Source: Megalopta genalis (lineage: Eukaryota > Arthropoda > Insecta > Hymenoptera > Halictidae). Taken from it: DNA of 64,000 nucleotides. Numbering within the stretch: position 1 is the stretch's first letter; each line of letters starts with the position of its first letter. The notes under the pieces are model-generated. The model was given only the letters and a program-made list of their open reading frames with translations. It ran no database searches and was not told the origin of the DNA. The translations under genes were made by a program, and so were the position numbers. Positions 1 through 11,398 of this stretch are shown here, one piece after another. The stretch is taken from assembly GCF_051020955.1 (NCBI RefSeq), contig NC_135026.1, positions 5,804,501 through 5,868,500 of the forward strand, written 5' to 3'.

Positions 1-927
1 TAATTCTAATATTGAATAACTAATAATATTTAATATTTGTAATAACTAATAATTCTAATAGTTAATAAAAAAATCCTAATTAATTATTAGACCACGGGTC
101 GTATGCATTCATAACATTCGCCTTCGTATTATTTTTGACCAGTTAAAGTGATTAAAAAAAAAGTACAAAATATCGCCAAAGAAAATTTTTATTTTGCATA
201 CAGATCCACGGTCTACCGATTACGCCGCTGCAAAAAGTGTCACGTGGCCGTTTGAGAATTACTTAAAAAATTCTTTCTGCACCCCGAACAGGTGGTTCGA
301 TTAACAAAAGGAAGCGCGATAACGTTGGCCGACGCGTTCGCGGTGAAAAAAATATTGCGGAACGCCGGCCGACGTTCCGGTGGCCACGGAAGGCCGGCCA
401 CTTAAAAATGGATCGGGCCCATCAACTGGTTTCCAGGCTCCGGCTGAATCACGTTCACATGGGGATCGTTGGCCGTGTTCTTTGTCGACAAGAGGGCCGG
501 GCTGGAGCTTTATAGAACTATCCGCGGCAGCGAGCAACCACGCCCGCTCATCAAGCCTTCTTCTCCGTCGAGTCCCTCTTTGTTTCCCGGTATCCGTTGC
601 TTACTCAAATTAGCCAGAAAAACCTGGCTCTCCCGCTGGCTCGTTGTTCCACGGCCGACGATTCTACGCCCCGGGACCCGCCACTTGAACCCCGAGTAGC
701 TCTCAGGCATGCTGCTTCGTTAAAGGAAACATTGTATTAGGTAGTCGCCGTGGCTCCCGCCGTTCCGATCTGCGCGAACCTTTCCGCTATTTTACTTTGT
801 ACGCGATCCTTGCTACTTTACGAATAAATACTGTTTCCCTGACGCAATTGTGCTTCCCTTAATTGGTCGAAATGTTGAGATACCGCGGTGCGCTGAAATT
901 GAGATGGGGTCTGTTTACGTGATAATA
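1..927. other. Unique intergenic sequence, AT-rich then GC-rich
   Basis: The first 180 bases are AT-rich with repeated TAATAAT words. About 290-720 is CpG-rich and unique, and the rest is mixed. ORFs of 66-78 codons on both strands overlap each other and show no recognisable domain or start context, so no gene is called. Confidence 0.6.
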
Positions 928-1387
928 CAGGTTTATTTTATTTATTTTTATAATTTTTGTAATTATAATATGGGGTTCCTGTGGTCATTTTAAGAAACTT
1001 TTTCCTTAGCGAAAATGTTCTACGAAGCTTCGTTTATGAGTTATTAGCGAAAAACGCTGACCAATGAGAGGCGAGCGCGCCTAGCGCTAGGCGACCGGGC
1101 CAATCAGCGGAACTGGGCGTCGCGCGCTCGTTGGCTCGGCCGCCTTGCGCCAGCCGAGCCCGCCTCTCACTGGTCCACTGTTTTTCACCGATAACTCGTG
1201 AACATAGCCTCGTAGGACATTTTCGTAAAGGAAAAAGTTACTTGAAATTACCTCAGGTACCCCTCTCTTCCCAGAAGTACCATAATTTTGGGACACTTCG
1301 TATATTGCATTGTATATATTATATCATAAGTTATATTATGTTACAGTTATTTATTTCTGGATTGTGAGACATTTTTTAGACACCCTG
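928..1387. mobile_element. Family A foldback MITE-like element, copy 1 (diverged)
   Basis: The copy begins with CAGG after TA at 926-927 and ends with GACACCCTG before TA at 1388. Its core from about 975 to 1270 is an imperfect palindrome. The left part carries TTTTTCCTTAGCGAAAAT, a version of GAGTTATTAACGAAAAAC and CCAATGAGAGGCGAG, and the right part carries their reverse complements. The left terminus has been replaced by AT-rich sequence, and the right side shows two successive end-like motifs (about 1289-1300 and 1371-1387), suggesting a rearranged or nested end. It has no coding capacity. TA flanks and CAGGGTG-type ends are typical of Tc1/mariner-derived MITEs; that assignment is inference. 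Confidence 0.75.
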
Positions 1388-1545
1388 TATATTGTTTACG
1401 AGAAGAATTCTTGATTACTCCAAACGAATATAAACAATTTTCTGAAGAATGTGGTACCTTTGCTATGTCACTTCCTACTTTATCGATGTTTCAGGTTACG
1501 TTTGGAATATTGATAATCTTTCGATTTGTATCAAATTATAGCTAA

Positions 1546-1725
1546 TCAGCTATAATAAAGAAAATAATAAAATATAATTATATTTATACAAAATATAATA
1601 ATAAAAAATACATACATATATACCAAAAATAATAAAATATAATTTACATATATTATAAAAATAATATAATATACAATATAAAATAACATATATAAAAATA
1701 ATTGTAATAAAAAAACATAACAGTA
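1546..1725. repeat. AT-rich low-complexity tract
   Basis: Nearly pure A/T with repeated AATATAATAATA and TATAAAAATAAT words. The 65-codon minus-strand ORF here encodes only a Tyr/Ile/Phe-rich low-complexity peptide and is rejected as a gene. Confidence 0.8.
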
Positions 1726-3304
1726 GCAGCATTAATCTGCAGTCCACCGATTACTGTCGCAGTCACTCTCTATCTTAGGTTAGGTCTAGGTTATGTCTGC
1801 GTTAAGCCGATGACAGGTTCTATACGAAAAATCTATCAAACGTGTTCCTCCCGCGAAAAATCGCGCGAACTGGCAGCCACGTTTCTCCGTAGTTCGTGGA
1901 AAACTCGCGAGACGTCAGTCCGGTTGTACGTCCGATCGCCACGGTCCCGGTTGGTCCCGTGATCGGTGAATTATTCTCCTCGCGACGAGGAAACGTCTCC
2001 CGATGCCCTGTAAATCTAGATAAGTCGCGACCACCTCGCGCGTCGCGCGTGCGCTGCGTTTAATCGTTAAACCGGTCGTTAAAGTACACTAAACGGTATT
2101 GTACTTCGCGGTAACGCCGGCCGTTGCGCGGCCCGTTGCCCGGCCGTAATAAACCGTGGACGTTCCCTTTTCGAATAAATATTATTTATGAACGACGGGA
2201 GGAACGACGGAGCCGCCGCCGCGCTCCGAATGTTTTCCCCAACGTTCCCGCTGATATTTATCCGCTCGGACGTATTCACGGCCGGCCTGATGCCCGGTTA
2301 TCGCTTTTATTCCGCGGCCAAACAGCCCCGGCCACGGTCGTTAACCCGCTAATACGATGTAATTCATCGGCACGGTCACGCCCAACCCCGGCCCCGGACA
2401 TTCGTCAACGACGGGGACGCGTGCGCGCGCGCGCTCGCTCGCTCGATCCGGTAATACCGTTCCATAATGATCGGCCAATGAATCGGTAATTATTGCTCCA
2501 GCGATGCGTCCCGTGGACCGGCTTTTCAGAACCGACGGCCCGGCATAATCGCGCCGCGTGTGCGACGGCTCGACCGCGTCCGCGATTCTCGCCGCGATAT
2601 TTCCGTGGCTCGCCTCCCGATCCTCCATTGTCATTGGTTATCGGCTCGCTTCGTAATCGGGTGCGCCTGCGTTCGGGATTTGCCGCGAGAAGTAGGGTGG
2701 CGCGCGAGTCGGTACACTCCGCGACAAAATGATCACCCGCGGACGGGTTCTGCTCCTCGATTTCGACGACGCTTAAACATGTTGTTCTACGCGATATTTC
2801 GAACGACTTTTTCCTTTACGAAAAGTCTCGATCTGCTTTGGTTGCCGAGATATTCGCGAGAAACCGTGGATCTAACTTCGCAGCTAACTTTAGGTCTGAC
2901 TTTAGACGTCGGTAAGATAGGAAGTGACATTACCGTGACCATTAGAGTGCAGATTTTATGTATTTACGTCGGGAATGAGTGTCTGCGAGTTGAAAGGGGC
3001 GGAACGATGAAAGAATCGAGGAGCGACGATATTTTAAACCTAACCTATACGCAAGCTGTGCACAGCGGAGAGATAAACGCTTCACTGATTTATGCAATAT
3101 GCCGCGTTGTAATTTACGTGCAAGTCGTAATTGGGTAATAACGATCGGGTTAATAAAATCGTACAGCATTTTGTAAGCGCGGATACATTGTCCATAGTGA
3201 AAACATTGGCATAAGGGTGCGTCTACTTTAATGTAATAAAACAATAAATGGAAGCGGATACGCTTCAAATATATTTTTCCATAATTATTATAATAATACC
3301 AGCA
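1726..3304. other. Unique sequence, CpG-rich from 1850 to 2760
   Basis: About 1850-2760 is GC- and CpG-rich with short CG runs, as at 2424-2440. ORFs of 97-192 codons occur on both strands but overlap, are Arg-rich as expected from CpG-rich DNA, and show no family motif. I see no gene. An unmethylated regulatory island cannot be excluded from sequence alone. Confidence 0.5.
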
Positions 3305-3424
3305 CAATAATTATTGTGATATCGGAATAATTATTATAATATCAGAATAATTATTATAATATCAGAATAATTATTATAATACCATAATGCTTATTATAAT
3401 ATCATGATAATTATTATAATGATA
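3305..3424. repeat. 20-bp AT-rich tandem repeat
   Basis: About six units of 20 bp, each with ATAATTATTATAATATCA or a close variant. Spacing is exactly 20 bp between 3331 and 3351, and each unit contains the near-palindrome ATAATTATTAT. Units become irregular towards 3390-3424. Confidence 0.85.
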
Positions 3425-3970
3425 TTGTCTCACAAACTACCTGCGCCAGGCACTTCCCAAAAATTGATACCGGGTTCTCGGAGCATCTCCAAGGGATCGA
3501 TAGCTCCGTTCGGCCAGCTTAATTGGTGGATTCTTAATGGCCGGCAGGTAATACTCCGATTCGGTTCAATGAAACCGAGGATTCCGGTGATTACGCGGAG
3601 CCGAAAATTAATAAAAAATTTGCATGGGACGGTAATAGCGTGGCTCGGTGTTTACAAGTCCCACGGTAATAAGGAACCAAACAGCGGGCAGAATATACGA
3701 CACCTGGGCGATAAGCGCAGCCAGGTATGCGCCGATGCACGTGTCCGCCTGTTTGCACCGCGAGCCTAAGTGTCGTTATTGAAAGAGCATAAGTGTCGTT
3801 ACGCGCGGCTCGCCGGCATGTTACTGCTTCTCTCGGGGCTCCTCCTGAAAAATCTGCTTCCTTCCTGCTTCTTTTCCGTCCGTTTTATTTTCGCCGACGT
3901 CGCGGGATAAACCGCGATGGATTTACTATAGCGAGTCGTCGACCTCGTTGCTCGAACCCGTCACGGTTAT
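3425..3970. other. Unique intergenic sequence
   Basis: Mixed composition. The word AAGTGTCGTTA is duplicated at about 3769 and 3791. The plus-strand ORFs starting at 3404 and 3793 have no recognisable domain, and the second runs into the microsatellite at 3971. No gene supported. Confidence 0.5.
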
Positions 3971-4478
3971 TCTATATATATTCTGCATATTATATTCTGT
4001 ATATTCTATGTATTATATTCAATATATTCTTTATATTATATTCTATATATTCTATATATTATATTCTATTTATTCTACATATTATATTCTATATGTTCTA
4101 TATATTATATTCTATATATTGTATTCTATATATTCTATATATTTTACATATTATATTCCATATATTGTATTCTATATATTATATTCTGTATATTCTGTAT
4201 ATATGTATATATTCTGCATATTATATTCTATATATTCTGTATATTAAATTCACTATATTCAATATATTCTGTATATTAAATTCACTATATCCTATATATT
4301 GTATATATTACATTCTCTGTATATTGTATTCTATATTCTGTATATTATATTCAATATGTTCTATATATTCTATATATTATATTCCATATATTGTATTCTA
4401 TATATTATGTACTATATATTCTATATATTTTATATATTATATTCTATATATTCTACATATGTATTTTTATATTCTATA
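3971..4478. repeat. TATATTC/TATATTCTG microsatellite tract
   Basis: About 500 bp built from TATATTCTATATATTCTG-type words with units of about 7-20 bp. Stop codons are rare in two plus-strand frames, so long Tyr/Ile/Leu-rich ORFs (up to 261 codons, 3793-4578) appear. These are repeat artefacts. Confidence 0.9.
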
Positions 4479-5223
4479 CTCTGTCATAAAATCACAGCTG
4501 ATTCGAGACATCAGATACAAACGTTGCATTCGATCAAAGAAATCGGTCAGGTTAACCTATACACTGAACACAATTTAATGAGCCGCGTCGCCAAACCTGA
4601 TTAACAGTTTCGATTATATTCACTTCGCCAAACGCACGAGATGCGTTTCGCGAAACGCGAGATCAAACAACTTTCAGTTGTTTCTCCGTTATTGCAGAAA
4701 TATTTTCGTCTCTCGGAGGCGATTAAAGATTTGTATCCTGAACATGTTCACCAAAACACTGTTTAAGTTAGATAAGACGACGTTGGCAAGCGTGAAGGTG
4801 GCAGCGCTGCGAGGAACGCCGCGACACTGTCGCAGTGTCGCTAACCAGCTAAACTAGCAGCGGGCGCATAACCTTGATTCGGTCAACCAGGAAATATGCT
4901 TACGCTTCCTGCGTTGTCATCGATGACTGGCAGCGTGACGAAAACGATGTCATCCAGCGGAGCGGCGTAGCCGTTGGTTCCGCTGACGGATTCGGGGTCA
5001 ATCGGCGTCGTAACGAGATTAATCACCGGCACAATCGAGCTTCAAAATTGCAGCAACAACGATATTACTTATTGTTTAACTGTGAACACTCTTCATTTGA
5101 ATTCCAGTCGAGTTGATTTTTACGCGAGATAAACAGCCGTCCTTCGCGATTCATGGTCGCACTAAACTGTTTACAGCGGACACAGCCACGCGTTCCCCGC
5201 TGCCGCAAAATTCGTAGCGACTG
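4479..5223. other. Unique intergenic sequence with a short perfect hairpin
   Basis: Mixed composition. At 4821-4841 there is a perfect 9-bp inverted repeat (GCGACACTG, 3-base loop, CAGTGTCGC). No stem-adjacent T-run or other feature gives it a role. No gene supported. Confidence 0.5.
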
Positions 5224-5237
5224 TTAACCTTTTAGGC

Positions 5238-5350
5238 ACGACGCGCCACTATAGTGGCTTCCGCGGATATCATCTTTTAGAACGACACGCCACTATAGTG
5301 GCTTTCGCGGATGTCATCTCTCTGGACGACGCACCACTATAGTGGCTTGC
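5238..5350. repeat. Three 44-bp subterminal repeats with CCACTATAGTGG palindromes
   Basis: The 12-bp palindrome starts at 5246, 5290 and 5334, exactly 44 bp apart, each preceded by GACGCGC or a variant and followed by CTTTCGCGGAT-like sequence. Repeated palindromes near one end of a TTAA element could be transposase-binding sites; that function is inferred. Confidence 0.9.
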
Positions 5351-5447
5351 TGTAGTAACTCACTCGCTCATCGTTTGAACCAAATAATCATCTTCATATG
5401 CATTGTTTCACACTTCTTTTGTCTTCACATCGATTTACAACAGTCTA

Positions 5448-5812
5448 CAGGGTGTCCCAAAAATGTCTCGCAATCCGAAAATGGCGGGTTCCTCGGATCA
5501 TTTGAAGCAACTACTTCCTTTACAAAAATTTTCTCCGAGGCACCGTTAACGAGTTATTAACGAAAAACAGTGACGAATGAGAATCGAGTACGGCTGACGC
5601 GAAGCGGCCCAGCTAACCAGCGCACGAAGCCCAGTTCCGCTCATTGGCTCGGTCGCCTCGCGCCAGCTGAGCTCGCCTCTCATTGGTCACTGTTTTTCGT
5701 TAATAACTCGTTAAGGGTGCCTCGGAGAAAATTTTTGTAAAGGAAAAAGTTGCTTCAAATGGCCTGAGGAACCCGCCACTTTCGGATTGCGAGACATTTT
5801 TGGGACACCCTG
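5448..5812. mobile_element. Family A foldback MITE-like element, copy 2 (best-preserved ends)
   Basis: 365 bp, flanked by TA on both sides. The terminal inverted repeats start CAGGGTGTCCCAAAAATG and match at all but one of the first 47 bases. Similarity between arms continues inwards to about 140 bp on each side, so the element is essentially one long hairpin around a GC-rich centre (about 5590-5670). The arms carry GAGTTATTAACGAAAAAC and CCAATGAG/CTCATTGG motifs. There is no coding capacity. It is nested in the TTAA element at 5228-5914. Confidence 0.9.
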
Positions 5813-5914
5813 TATATACAGACAGAATATACAGTATCAGACTCTGTACAGTACATATCAGACTCTGCCGTCCAGAGAAATAGCCTCGCGCAGAATTCAG
5901 CCGTACCTAAAATG

Positions 5915-6216
5915 TTAAAAGAGCATAGAAAATGTACGCGGAGGCCCCGAAGCGAAAGGACACGTGGTACTGTGACAGAAAAATCTCGAGGTTAGACTAA
6001 AATGCTTCCCTGCATTAGCGACTGCTTCTTACGCTCGCCGACAGATGGCGCGCCGGAAGATAGCCTTTTGGATCAGAGAGCAAAGCGAGGACGAAAAATA
6101 TCGAAATACTTTTGGTATCCGAGCAAAATAGCGCCGACATGGACACCGTCGAGGAAATCATCCAGCGTAACGTCGCGCGGTACGTGCTCGGCTGCAGCTT
6201 TCGGAAGTCCCCGCGA

Positions 6217-6265
<49 letters not shown>

Positions 6266-7085
6266 GACTCGCGTTGCAGTCGAGTAAATTCGACTGTCGT
6301 CCTTTAACACCGGCCGAGTGTTTACGTGCGGCAACGGGGCGTCGTACTCGTCGTACATCTTTGGGTACCCGCTCCCGGTACATCCTCGAGTATCGGGGGT
6401 CCGGGAGCCTGTATCCCGAACAAGTAACGTCGTACATTTCGCGGAGGTGTTTCACGGAAAGCCCGGACGGGGTCCTCTAGCCGGTTACGCTGTGCCTACC
6501 TCGACGTTGTACACCGGCATCGATAGCACGGTAACCTACAGCCCGGCCACGGCGGAACAGAGTGCCCGGCCAGATGGAGGTGCTCTATCTACATCAGGCC
6601 GCGCTAACAAAGTCGTCAGGTTCCCCTAGGAGAGGCGGCCCCCGCCCCGCGCCCCGCCGCTCGAACATGTCGTAGGAATGTTCGCCGAGGGTACAAGGCG
6701 CGATGCCAATCGGTGACGCACATTATAATTCTCGCGGCTGCATCGAGAACCTTCAGAATCCTTGAAAATTCGAAGCCTTCCGACCGGTCGACGGAACAAC
6801 GTCGCCGCGGTCACTTTCTTCGTTTCTGCTCGCATTTATCGCCCGGATCTTTCCGCGAAGTCGTTCGCAACCGGATCGGTGTCCGATTAGTTTCGCGAGA
6901 ATTTTTCGGACGGCGCGCTGACACTATCGAATTTGTAATAACGCGTGATTTTTGGTTTGTTTTGTTCTCGACTGTATACATTTTTTTTAATTATAGTGGT
7001 GTGAGAAATTTATGGTCTTGTCGTTTTTGTAGTGGAAATTCCATTTTGGATTTTTGTTTCTGCTTGTCTTTGATCTAGCGTGTAA
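5915..7085. other. Unique intergenic sequence with one GA microsatellite
   Basis: CpG-rich, with overlapping ORFs of 66-146 codons on both strands. Several run through the GA/CT microsatellite at 6217-6268 and encode Arg-Glu or Ser-Leu dipeptide tracts. No domain recognised and no gene supported. Confidence 0.5.
6217..6268. repeat. (AG)n microsatellite
   Basis: About 26 AG dinucleotides with one GGG interruption near 6255. Confidence 0.95.
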
Positions 7086-7129
7086 TACTGTACAAATCTT
7101 TGTACTATGCTGTACAGGTGTGTGCAATC

Positions 7130-7700
7130 TATAGTCTAGTTATTATTGTATAGTAAGTGGGTTAAATTTATAAAGTTGTATAGTATACTAGATTATAGAC
7201 GAGGTAAAACAAGAATTACCAGACTGTGGATTTTATATACACGTATAATAATGCCGCTCTCTGGCTTACCAATTTTTAGGTTAAGTCTGATTAGTGAAAC
7301 TGTATAGTAAGTGGATTAGTATAGTATAGTATACTAGATTATAGACGAGGTAAAACAAGAATTACCAGACTGTGGATTTTATATACATGTATAATAATGC
7401 CGCTCTCTGGCTTACCAATTTTTAGCTTAGGTGTGATTAGTAAAACTGTATAGTAAGTGAATTGGTATAGTATAGTATACTAGGTTATAGACGAGATAAA
7501 ACAAGAATTACTAGACTGTGGATTTCATATACTCGTATAATAATGCCGCTCTCTGGCTTACCAATTTTTAGGTTAGGTCTGATTAGTAAAACTGTAAGGT
7601 AAGTTGATTTATACTAGGTATATTCCAAAAATTATTATTATACATTGTTATTATACACTCGTATAATAACGTCGCCCTCTGCCATACCTTTTTTTAAGTT
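7130..7700. repeat. 146-bp tandem repeat, about 3.5 units
   Basis: The word AAGAATTACCAGACTGTGG (third unit with one change) begins at 7211, 7357 and 7503, a period of exactly 146 bp. Each unit also holds TAATGCCGCTCTCTGGC and short TATAGTA repeats. A degraded partial unit ends near 7700. No coding capacity. Confidence 0.9.
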
Positions 7701-8929
7701 ATATCTACTTTCAATAAAAAATTCCGCACTTCTATCCTAATCATCCCACCGTAAACGCAAACAATTAAGCTTATCTAAAAAACAATAAAATAATCGCTCG
7801 GTTTAAAGATTCTGTACGCAAAACGGCCGGCGGAGCAATGGCCGCCGCGAATTAAAAGACCGATCACGGTGAAAGATCGGGCAGCTGATCGGATAATTGA
7901 GAGCACCCGGCAATTTTCCAAATAAGCCTAACCGTTCGGAATAATTCGCGGAGACCTTTGCCGGCTTCCATTTCGGGGAAACTGTGCGGCGAACAAATTT
8001 CCTCGTCCGTAGAAAGCCGGCGGCATCTCCGTAAGGACGGTGGTGTACAGTTAGGCTCGGCGAGGCATCGCCAAAATCGGAACGCGAAATTACGCCGGGA
8101 GAAAAGTCCCGTGGCGGAGGAACGAAGAAGAAGAAGAAGAAGAGGAGGAGGAGGAGGAGGAGGAGGAGGAGAAAGAAGGAGCGATCGGCGCGATCGGTAA
8201 TTTCCATGGTGTCTCGATCGGGGCGAGATTAAGCGTGCCGATCGTGGCAAAGGACAGCCGGGGTCTCCGCGAGGCAGGTGAAACGTCCGCGATCGAACAC
8301 GAACACGCCGGACGCCGTGGTGTGCCGCGTTCCCGATCGATTCCCGATGCACCTTACGACCCCTGCGCGCCGGCCACATGTGCCGTATGCACCGGTGCGA
8401 ACGCGAGCCGTGCGTCGCGCGTTGCACGCGCCGGCGAAAGGCAATTCCACGCGCACGGAAATTCTGCGGGTCCGACCACGCGCGATTCGTCGAAGATTTA
8501 ATATGCTCCTGCGGCAGTGCATGTGCGTGTGCGTCGGGAGACCTCGAACGTACCGGGGCGAAAAGGAAACAAAAAACGAAAGGTTACGACGAATGCATAA
8601 TCCCGGCGAGTTTCTACCGTTCTGGCAAAAAGACCACGGAAACTTGTGATTCGTCGTCATCTTTCCGATGCGTTCAATAGTCACTCGGACATGATTCAAG
8701 TCTTTTGGGGATTTTTTTGGTGGTTGACATAACCTCTGCGTGAGTGGAAATCTGGAGACTGGACTGTTTTTATGCAGGTTTTCATTTTTATATCTAAGAG
8801 TTAATAAATTAATTAATAAGAAATTGAACGACTCCTGAATTTGGACGCTAGAGATCTTGTACAGACCTAATTCTGACCTAACGCAGATTAATAGTCTTCA
8901 GTTTTTTGTATTCCTTCTACTGTTTCAGA
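7701..8929. other. Unique intergenic sequence, CpG-rich from 7790 to 8690
   Basis: GC-rich sequence with overlapping Arg-rich ORFs (up to 187 codons, minus strand 7864-8427), several passing through the GAA/GGA tract. No recognised domain; not called as genes. 8700-8930 is AT-richer and featureless. Confidence 0.5.
8123..8178. repeat. (GAA)n(GGA)n compound microsatellite
   Basis: About six GAA units followed by about nine GGA units, a purine-only tract on the plus strand. Confidence 0.95.
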
Positions 8930-8935
8930 TTGTAA

Positions 8936-9140
8936 TTATTAAAGTTTGTCACAAATGCATTACGTCTACTGTCTAGCTGTGTACTGTAATTGTTACTTCC
9001 TGCCTTATCAGTGTTTTTGGTTAGGTCAGATTATAATGATTAAAGTTTGTCACAAATGCATTACATCCACTGTCTAGTTATATTGTAATTGTTACTTCCT
9101 GCCTTACCAGTATCTTTGATTAGGTCTAGGTTAGATCAGA
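8936..9140. repeat. Two 101-bp tandem units
   Basis: AAAGTTTGTCACAAATGCAT begins at 8941 and 9042, 101 bp apart. Both units continue with TGTAATTGTTACTTCCTGCC. The second ends in a GATTAGGTCTAGG word that leads into the next tract. Confidence 0.85.
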
Positions 9141-9720
9141 ACTCTTGACACTCTTTTATTCTTTTAATCCTTATTTTTTCTTTTAAATTATGGCTACAAA
9201 TTTATTATTTCCATAGTGTAATTATTACTGTAATGAGAATCCCTGTCTTGATGGTCTAGATCTAAGTTAGTAGTATTGTCATGTTTTAATACTTTTTTAA
9301 AACCCCTTTTTCCTTTTAATTCTACACAACGTATTGTCACAGTTTAATTCTTTCAGTTTTCCTACATTTTCAAATTACAGTTGCTCTTTTTCATAATAAA
9401 TGCACGATATCCCCAAGTATACAGTTATTAATGTCAACCTTGTCCTAATGATGTCTAGGTTATGTCTAGGCGAAGTCCAAGTTAGAAACTATTAGGACTC
9501 TCTAGCGCCTTGCAGTCAGAACCTTCTAGCTACCTAAGTCTAAGTTAAATCTAGGTTAGGTACTCCTGCAGAAGTATTGCGAAAGCTATGCGCGACGGAG
9601 TAGTCGGTTGGTACTAAGAAAAATATTCGGTCTAGGTTAGGTGTAAATTCGGTCTAGATTATGTCTAGGTTATGTCAAGACCGCGTTATGTCTAGACCAC
9701 GTCTAGGTTAGGTCCGAACG
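9118..9720. repeat. Tract rich in TCTAGGTTAGGT words
   Basis: Irregularly spaced copies of GGTCTAGGTTA, GTCTAGGTTATGTC and relatives, densest at 9425-9470 and 9625-9712. It is compositionally like the tracts at 12.2, 18.9, 31.5 and 48.3 kb. No clean period is visible. Confidence 0.6.
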
Positions 9721-11010
9721 AAGTCGAAAACAGCTCGCCGCGTCGTTTGCACGCGTAGCGAAACGATTCGTCGCGCTCGGATTCATAACTCGTTCTCACC
9801 GACGCGTCGTCGAGGCAGGGACACGTCGAAACGCGTCGCCGCAATCGGGGTTATTCCGGTCCGGGAGTCGCGCGGCGTTTTCACGACCGAGAAGCACGTC
9901 CACCGATTCTTTCAACGAGGCCGTTCCACGGTGATCGTTTCCCCGTCGATGGGGCCACCGTTTCAGGTTTTATAGTTTTCCGTGATATGCTAGTGGAACG
10001 TTCACGTGCTTCGGCTCGAAAGCCAACGCGCTTCCCCTTCGACGTTCGCGTTCTCTCGGCGCGGCCGGGTTGCCAATCGGCCGTCGTCGTAGCTTGGCGC
10101 GCGCGCGCGTGTCACTTTGCATCTAGGCTCCGGGGCCCGTATACGTATACACCGCGAACTGTCCCCGTCACCCGCTCACTTCAGTCCGATTTGGTAGACG
10201 CACACCGACGGCGGTATTTTCAATCGGTGTCTCGCTGGTGCAAGGACACCATTAGCTTGTCACACTCGACCAAACAGGACTCAGAAAACCGCAGTGTTTA
10301 CCGTCTCTTTGATGCCGGCCGTGCACCCGACCGGCCCGCGCGCGCTCGCTCGCTATCGTGTAATGCGTGTAACCGAATTAGAAGCGTGGCTCGCCGCGCC
10401 CCGTGTCCCCGCTCTGATATTCTAATCAGCTTTCTAACGTTCAAGGTTCCACGGAACGCGGCCGTGGTTCGATTCCATTCCGAATTTGCATCCGTATCTT
10501 TCAGCGGCTTTTACGGTGCCCCGAAAACATTTTCGGAAACGTGTACCGCTTGTTCGCATAACCGGGCCTGATCCAAGCCTTTCTGCACAGAAAATTTTTA
10601 TGCGCATCTTTATGCAAAATAAAAATTGTTTACGTCAATTTCGAGGAGTATCAGTGAAATAAAAATGTCTCTCCCGTCTTAAGAGCTCGCTCGAACCGTG
10701 TTCATCGGCACATTTCGTCCCACCCGGTACACGGATAATACATTCAGGGACTTCCGAAGGCACCAGTGACCGATAACGCGTCGTCTTTGCACAAAAGTCC
10801 ACGGCAGCGCAAATATTCATCCAACCATTTGAACTGTCCGGTTGATTTATGGTAAAACGCGCGGAAAACACCGGGTTCTAACAGAAGTGGATAAACTGTG
10901 ATTAAAATTCAAGCACGACGGCAGCGCACTGTTAGACGATTTCAGTTAGCGCCGACAGAGGGCGCTTTGTGACGATATGGCATGCCCTGCGAATTCGCCT
11001 GAACGGAGGT
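9721..11010. other. CpG-rich unique sequence followed by mixed sequence
   Basis: 9720-10570 is strongly CpG-rich and contains a 194-codon plus-strand ORF (9987-10571) that is Arg/Ser-rich with no recognised domain; I treat it as chance. At 10596-10626 an imperfect hairpin with ATTTTTATGCGCAT-type arms is visible. No gene supported. Confidence 0.5.
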
Positions 11011-11398
11011 GCAGCGACGCGATGAAGATAGAGCGATAAAATTACCGGCAAAATTAGACGAAAATGTGTGTATACAGTCCTCAAGTTTTCAGCCTTATGC
11101 GAGAATATTTTCCGCTGGAAAGTGAGTCCGTTCGAAAGTGCTCATGATTTAATGGGATCATCTGGAGGTAGTTAGATCATTAACAAATAGGTTAGGCTAG
11201 TAACAAAGGTTAGGAAGTAGGCTAAACGTTGATGATGGAGTTCGAGAATTTTTATGCTTGCATAATATTTTTTCTGCTTTGAATTGATTATCCAGCGAAA
11301 AATATTCTCAGACAAAGTCGAAAACTCGAGGAGCATAAATTTATATTTTCGTCTAACTCAGTCGGTAACTTTATCGCTCTACCTTTACCGCGTCGCCA
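11011..11398. mobile_element. Foldback structure with 108-bp inverted arms, unclassified
   Basis: Bases 11011-11118 align without gaps to the reverse complement of 11292-11398, about 76 percent identical by hand count, sharing blocks such as TAGAGCGATAAA, TTAGACGAAAAT and GAGAATATTTT. The 170-bp loop holds AGGTTAGG-like words. There is no clear terminal motif or target-site duplication, so it may be an old MITE core or an inverted duplication. No coding capacity. Confidence 0.7.

Larger units (their letters stand above)
5228..5914. mobile_element. TTAA-flanked piggyBac-like non-autonomous element carrying a nested MITE
   Basis: TTAA occurs at 5224-5227 and 5915-5918. The inner ends are related inverted repeats: CCTTTTAGGCACGACG on the left and, read inwards from the right, CATTTTAGGTACGGCTG. 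TTAA duplication with short inverted ends is the piggyBac signature. The left subterminal region holds three 44-bp repeats, each with the palindrome CCACTATAGTGG. Family A copy 2 (5448-5812) sits inside, so only about 320 bp belongs to the host element. No transposase remains. The C-to-A change at base 2 of the right end makes the call probable rather than certain. Confidence 0.65.

Noticed and set aside
3793..4578. 261-codon plus-strand ORF
   Set aside because: Most of it is encoded by a TATATTC microsatellite; the peptide is Tyr/Ile/Leu low complexity and neighbouring frames are also open.
10455..10485. tRNA B-box-like GGTTCGATTCC
   Set aside because: No matching A box, anticodon arm or acceptor stem could be built around it.
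9987..10571. 194-codon plus-strand ORF
   Set aside because: It lies in CpG-rich DNA where stops are rare, is Arg/Ser-rich, and has no recognisable domain or splice context.
10596..10626. ATTTTTATGCGCAT hairpin as a miRNA or terminator
   Set aside because: The stem is short and imperfect, and no mature-arm signature is visible.
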